The position numbers and the translations under genes are program-made. Shown piece by piece: positions 55,901 through 57,364 of a DNA stretch of 57,364 nt. The stretch comes from Branchiostoma floridae. Taxonomy: Eukaryota > Chordata > Leptocardii > Amphioxiformes > Branchiostomatidae. How positions within the stretch are numbered: position 1 is the stretch's first letter; every line of letters starts with the position of its first letter. The stretch lies in NCBI RefSeq assembly GCF_000003815.2, contig NC_049990.1:22916338-22973701 (forward strand), in the 5' to 3' direction. Under the pieces are notes generated by a model, which saw only the letters and a program-made list of their open reading frames with translations, searched no databases and was not told the DNA's origin.

Positions 55901-56415
55901 CTTAGCCCATGGCATACTTCCCCGAAGCTTTTCTAGTTCATCAGCTTTACAAAATGTTACTTTATTTTGTCCTAAAAGTCCTAAAAGTCCACAATCTTTC
56001 TTGTAATTGTTTGAAAAGCTGTGACAGACAGTGTCAGCCTGTAACAACACAAGGTCATTAATCTTGTCAAGACCTTTCTGGGCAAGGTGCCTGGAGACAG
56101 AAAGTCTGCTCATATTCCTCTGGGCAATTAGAAATCAAGCATAGGATTGGTCAGTTATCACATGACACTATTCTGGTCCCAGAAGAAGGTCTCAAAAGTA
56201 AGCGAGGATTGGTCAGAACGGGTCACATGCGTATAGTACCCATACTTTTCAGGCTGAAATCACCACTGTTTTCTGATATCATCACACTTTTTTCCTCATT
56301 TGCATGAAATAGCAGCACACTTTTTTTCATAGCACCATACTAATATTACTATGTGGATATATCAACAGAAAATGGGGGCTTCTCATTGGCTGAGGGGAAG
56401 TAGCCATGGGCTAAG
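55901..56415. mobile_element. 515-bp element with CTTAGCCCATGGC ends
   Basis: The left end CTTAGCCCATGGCATACTTC and right end GGGGAAGTAGCCATGGGCTA plus AG are inverted repeats of about 22 bp, differing by one inserted base. A minus-strand frame (55832-56113) runs through it, with LSVSRHLAQKGLDKINDLVLL and DELEKLRGSMPWAK; I do not recognise this. CCATGGGG/CCATGG is shared with the adjacent hairpin, so the two may be parts of one composite. Confidence 0.6.
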
Positions 56416-56478
56416 ATTACTAATCAAGTGTGGAATCATTTGTAAAGATTTGCTTCACAGTGTGGTATTATATTATAT

Positions 56479-57094
56479 GGGGAACGGGTTTTCTGCGCGT
56501 TAAAAATCTGCGCGCGCGTTAAAATCTGCGCGTTAAAAAATTAAGTTGTGCATTGATAAATTCTTAGTCAGGAAAATGTAACCCCATTATATGATTTTCC
56601 CTCTGCTACCTGAATTTTTGGTCTGAAAAGCCCCTAATTTTTTTGGTCCCTTGGGAATAGGTTAATTTGCATATCCAGAAGATTTCAAAATCACTTGAAT
56701 TTGACACAAATACATGGAAAAATTACTAATATGAGGCTTTGTGTTGTAAAATATAACTGCTTGAGGCTTTTCTCCATTCTACAAGCTTCATTTCATCTTT
56801 TCTCAAGCAGATTGTTTCACATGCAAATGTCAACCTTTGTTGCGCGTTAAAACTTAACATTTAAAAATCACTTTAAAACTCCTGGAATATTTACAGAAAG
56901 GGATATTGTACTCTAGAATGCAACAATATGATACTTAATTTCATTTTGTGTTATCATCTTCAAGCTTTTGAGTTAAAAATGGCAAAAAAGTTTTCAAATC
57001 CCGAGGGATTCAGCTAATTTGCATATTTTAACGCGCAGGTTTTTAACGCGCAAGTTTTAACGCGCGAATTTTAACGCGCACAAAACCCCAACCC
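56479..57094. mobile_element. hAT-like MITE with GCGCGTTAAAA subterminal repeats and 8-bp duplication
   Basis: Left end GGGGAACGGGTTTTCTGCGCG and right end CGCGCACAAAACCCCAACCC are inverted, and each end carries three to four GCGCGTTAAAA/TTTTAACGCGC motifs. TATTATAT flanks both sides exactly (56471-56478 and 57095-57102). Clustered subterminal motifs plus an 8-bp duplication fit hAT elements. It is 616 bp and non-coding; the interior is AT-rich. Confidence 0.8.
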
Positions 57095-57132
57095 TATTAT
57101 ATGATGGAAAGTTGCTAATTTCCAGCCCAATT

Positions 57133-57270
57133 GCAGATCCTGGCTACGGTGGCATAAGATAGTATTATAAGCTGGTCAAGGAGTGTAGCCGGTCAGCAAA
57201 TGAGCACTGCTTGACTGGCTGCACTCCTTGGCTTTAGTTTATGATACTATCTATGATGCCACAGGATCTG
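57133..57270. repeat. 138-bp imperfect palindrome
   Basis: The left arm GCAGATCCTGGCTACGGTGG ... AAGATAGTATTATAA ... CAAGGAGTGTAGCCGGTCAG pairs with the right arm TGACTGGCTGCACTCCTTG ... TTATGATACTATCT ... GATGCCACAGGATCTG, with a loop AAATGAGCACT. It is a fold-back element in the tetraspanin upstream intron. Confidence 0.8.
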
Positions 57271-57364
57271 TTTGGAGATGGATGCCCACATGTAGTTCTA
57301 AGAGTATCCCGAAGGCCAGTAAAATCAGTGCATGCACTACACTAATAATTGCTACCAATCCCAT

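Overview
The window looks like nuclear DNA of an invertebrate chordate, most likely an amphioxus (Branchiostoma); this is inferred, since I could run no search. All protein genes are split by short GT-AG introns of a few hundred bases to about 1.3 kb. The recognisable proteins are close to their vertebrate counterparts (NKAP, RAP2, a TSPAN6/7-type tetraspanin). The non-coding DNA is AT-rich and dense in short inverted-repeat elements, several with clear target-site duplications. One run of 100 N marks an assembly gap.

Layout. (1) 112-7777 (+): the 3' part, 12 exons, of a multi-pass membrane protein that resembles AAAP/SLC38-type amino-acid permeases. Its 5' exons lie before the window. A 3' UTR of about 2 kb follows. 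(2) 11064-17890 (-): a complete 11-exon NKAP gene encoding 392 residues, convergent with gene 1. (3) 17891-18840: a GC/CpG-rich divergent promoter shared by NKAP and the next gene. (4) 18841-19389 (+): a RAP2 small GTPase whose coding region is intronless, probably preceded by a 5' UTR intron. (5) 19400-48800: about 29 kb with no convincing protein gene. It holds tandem repeats, SINE-like pieces and many MITE-like elements, and one possible 3' UTR exon near 42.74 kb. (6) 51807-55343 (-): six C-terminal exons of a TSPAN6/7-like tetraspanin. The N-terminal exon lies beyond the window, and the 3' UTR probably reaches about 48.85 kb. (7) 55768-57270: four inverted-repeat elements almost end to end in the tetraspanin's upstream intron.

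The genes do not form a pathway: a permease-like membrane protein, a nuclear splicing/corepressor factor, a membrane-anchored GTPase and a tetraspanin. The only functional arrangement visible is the head-to-head NKAP/RAP2 pair. I found no evidence for a novel multi-gene system. The most distinctive signals are a MITE whose target duplication spans an NKAP splice donor, a triplicated splice donor in the tetraspanin gene beside the assembly gap, a perfect 22-bp hairpin in an intron, and hAT-like elements with exact 8-bp target duplications.
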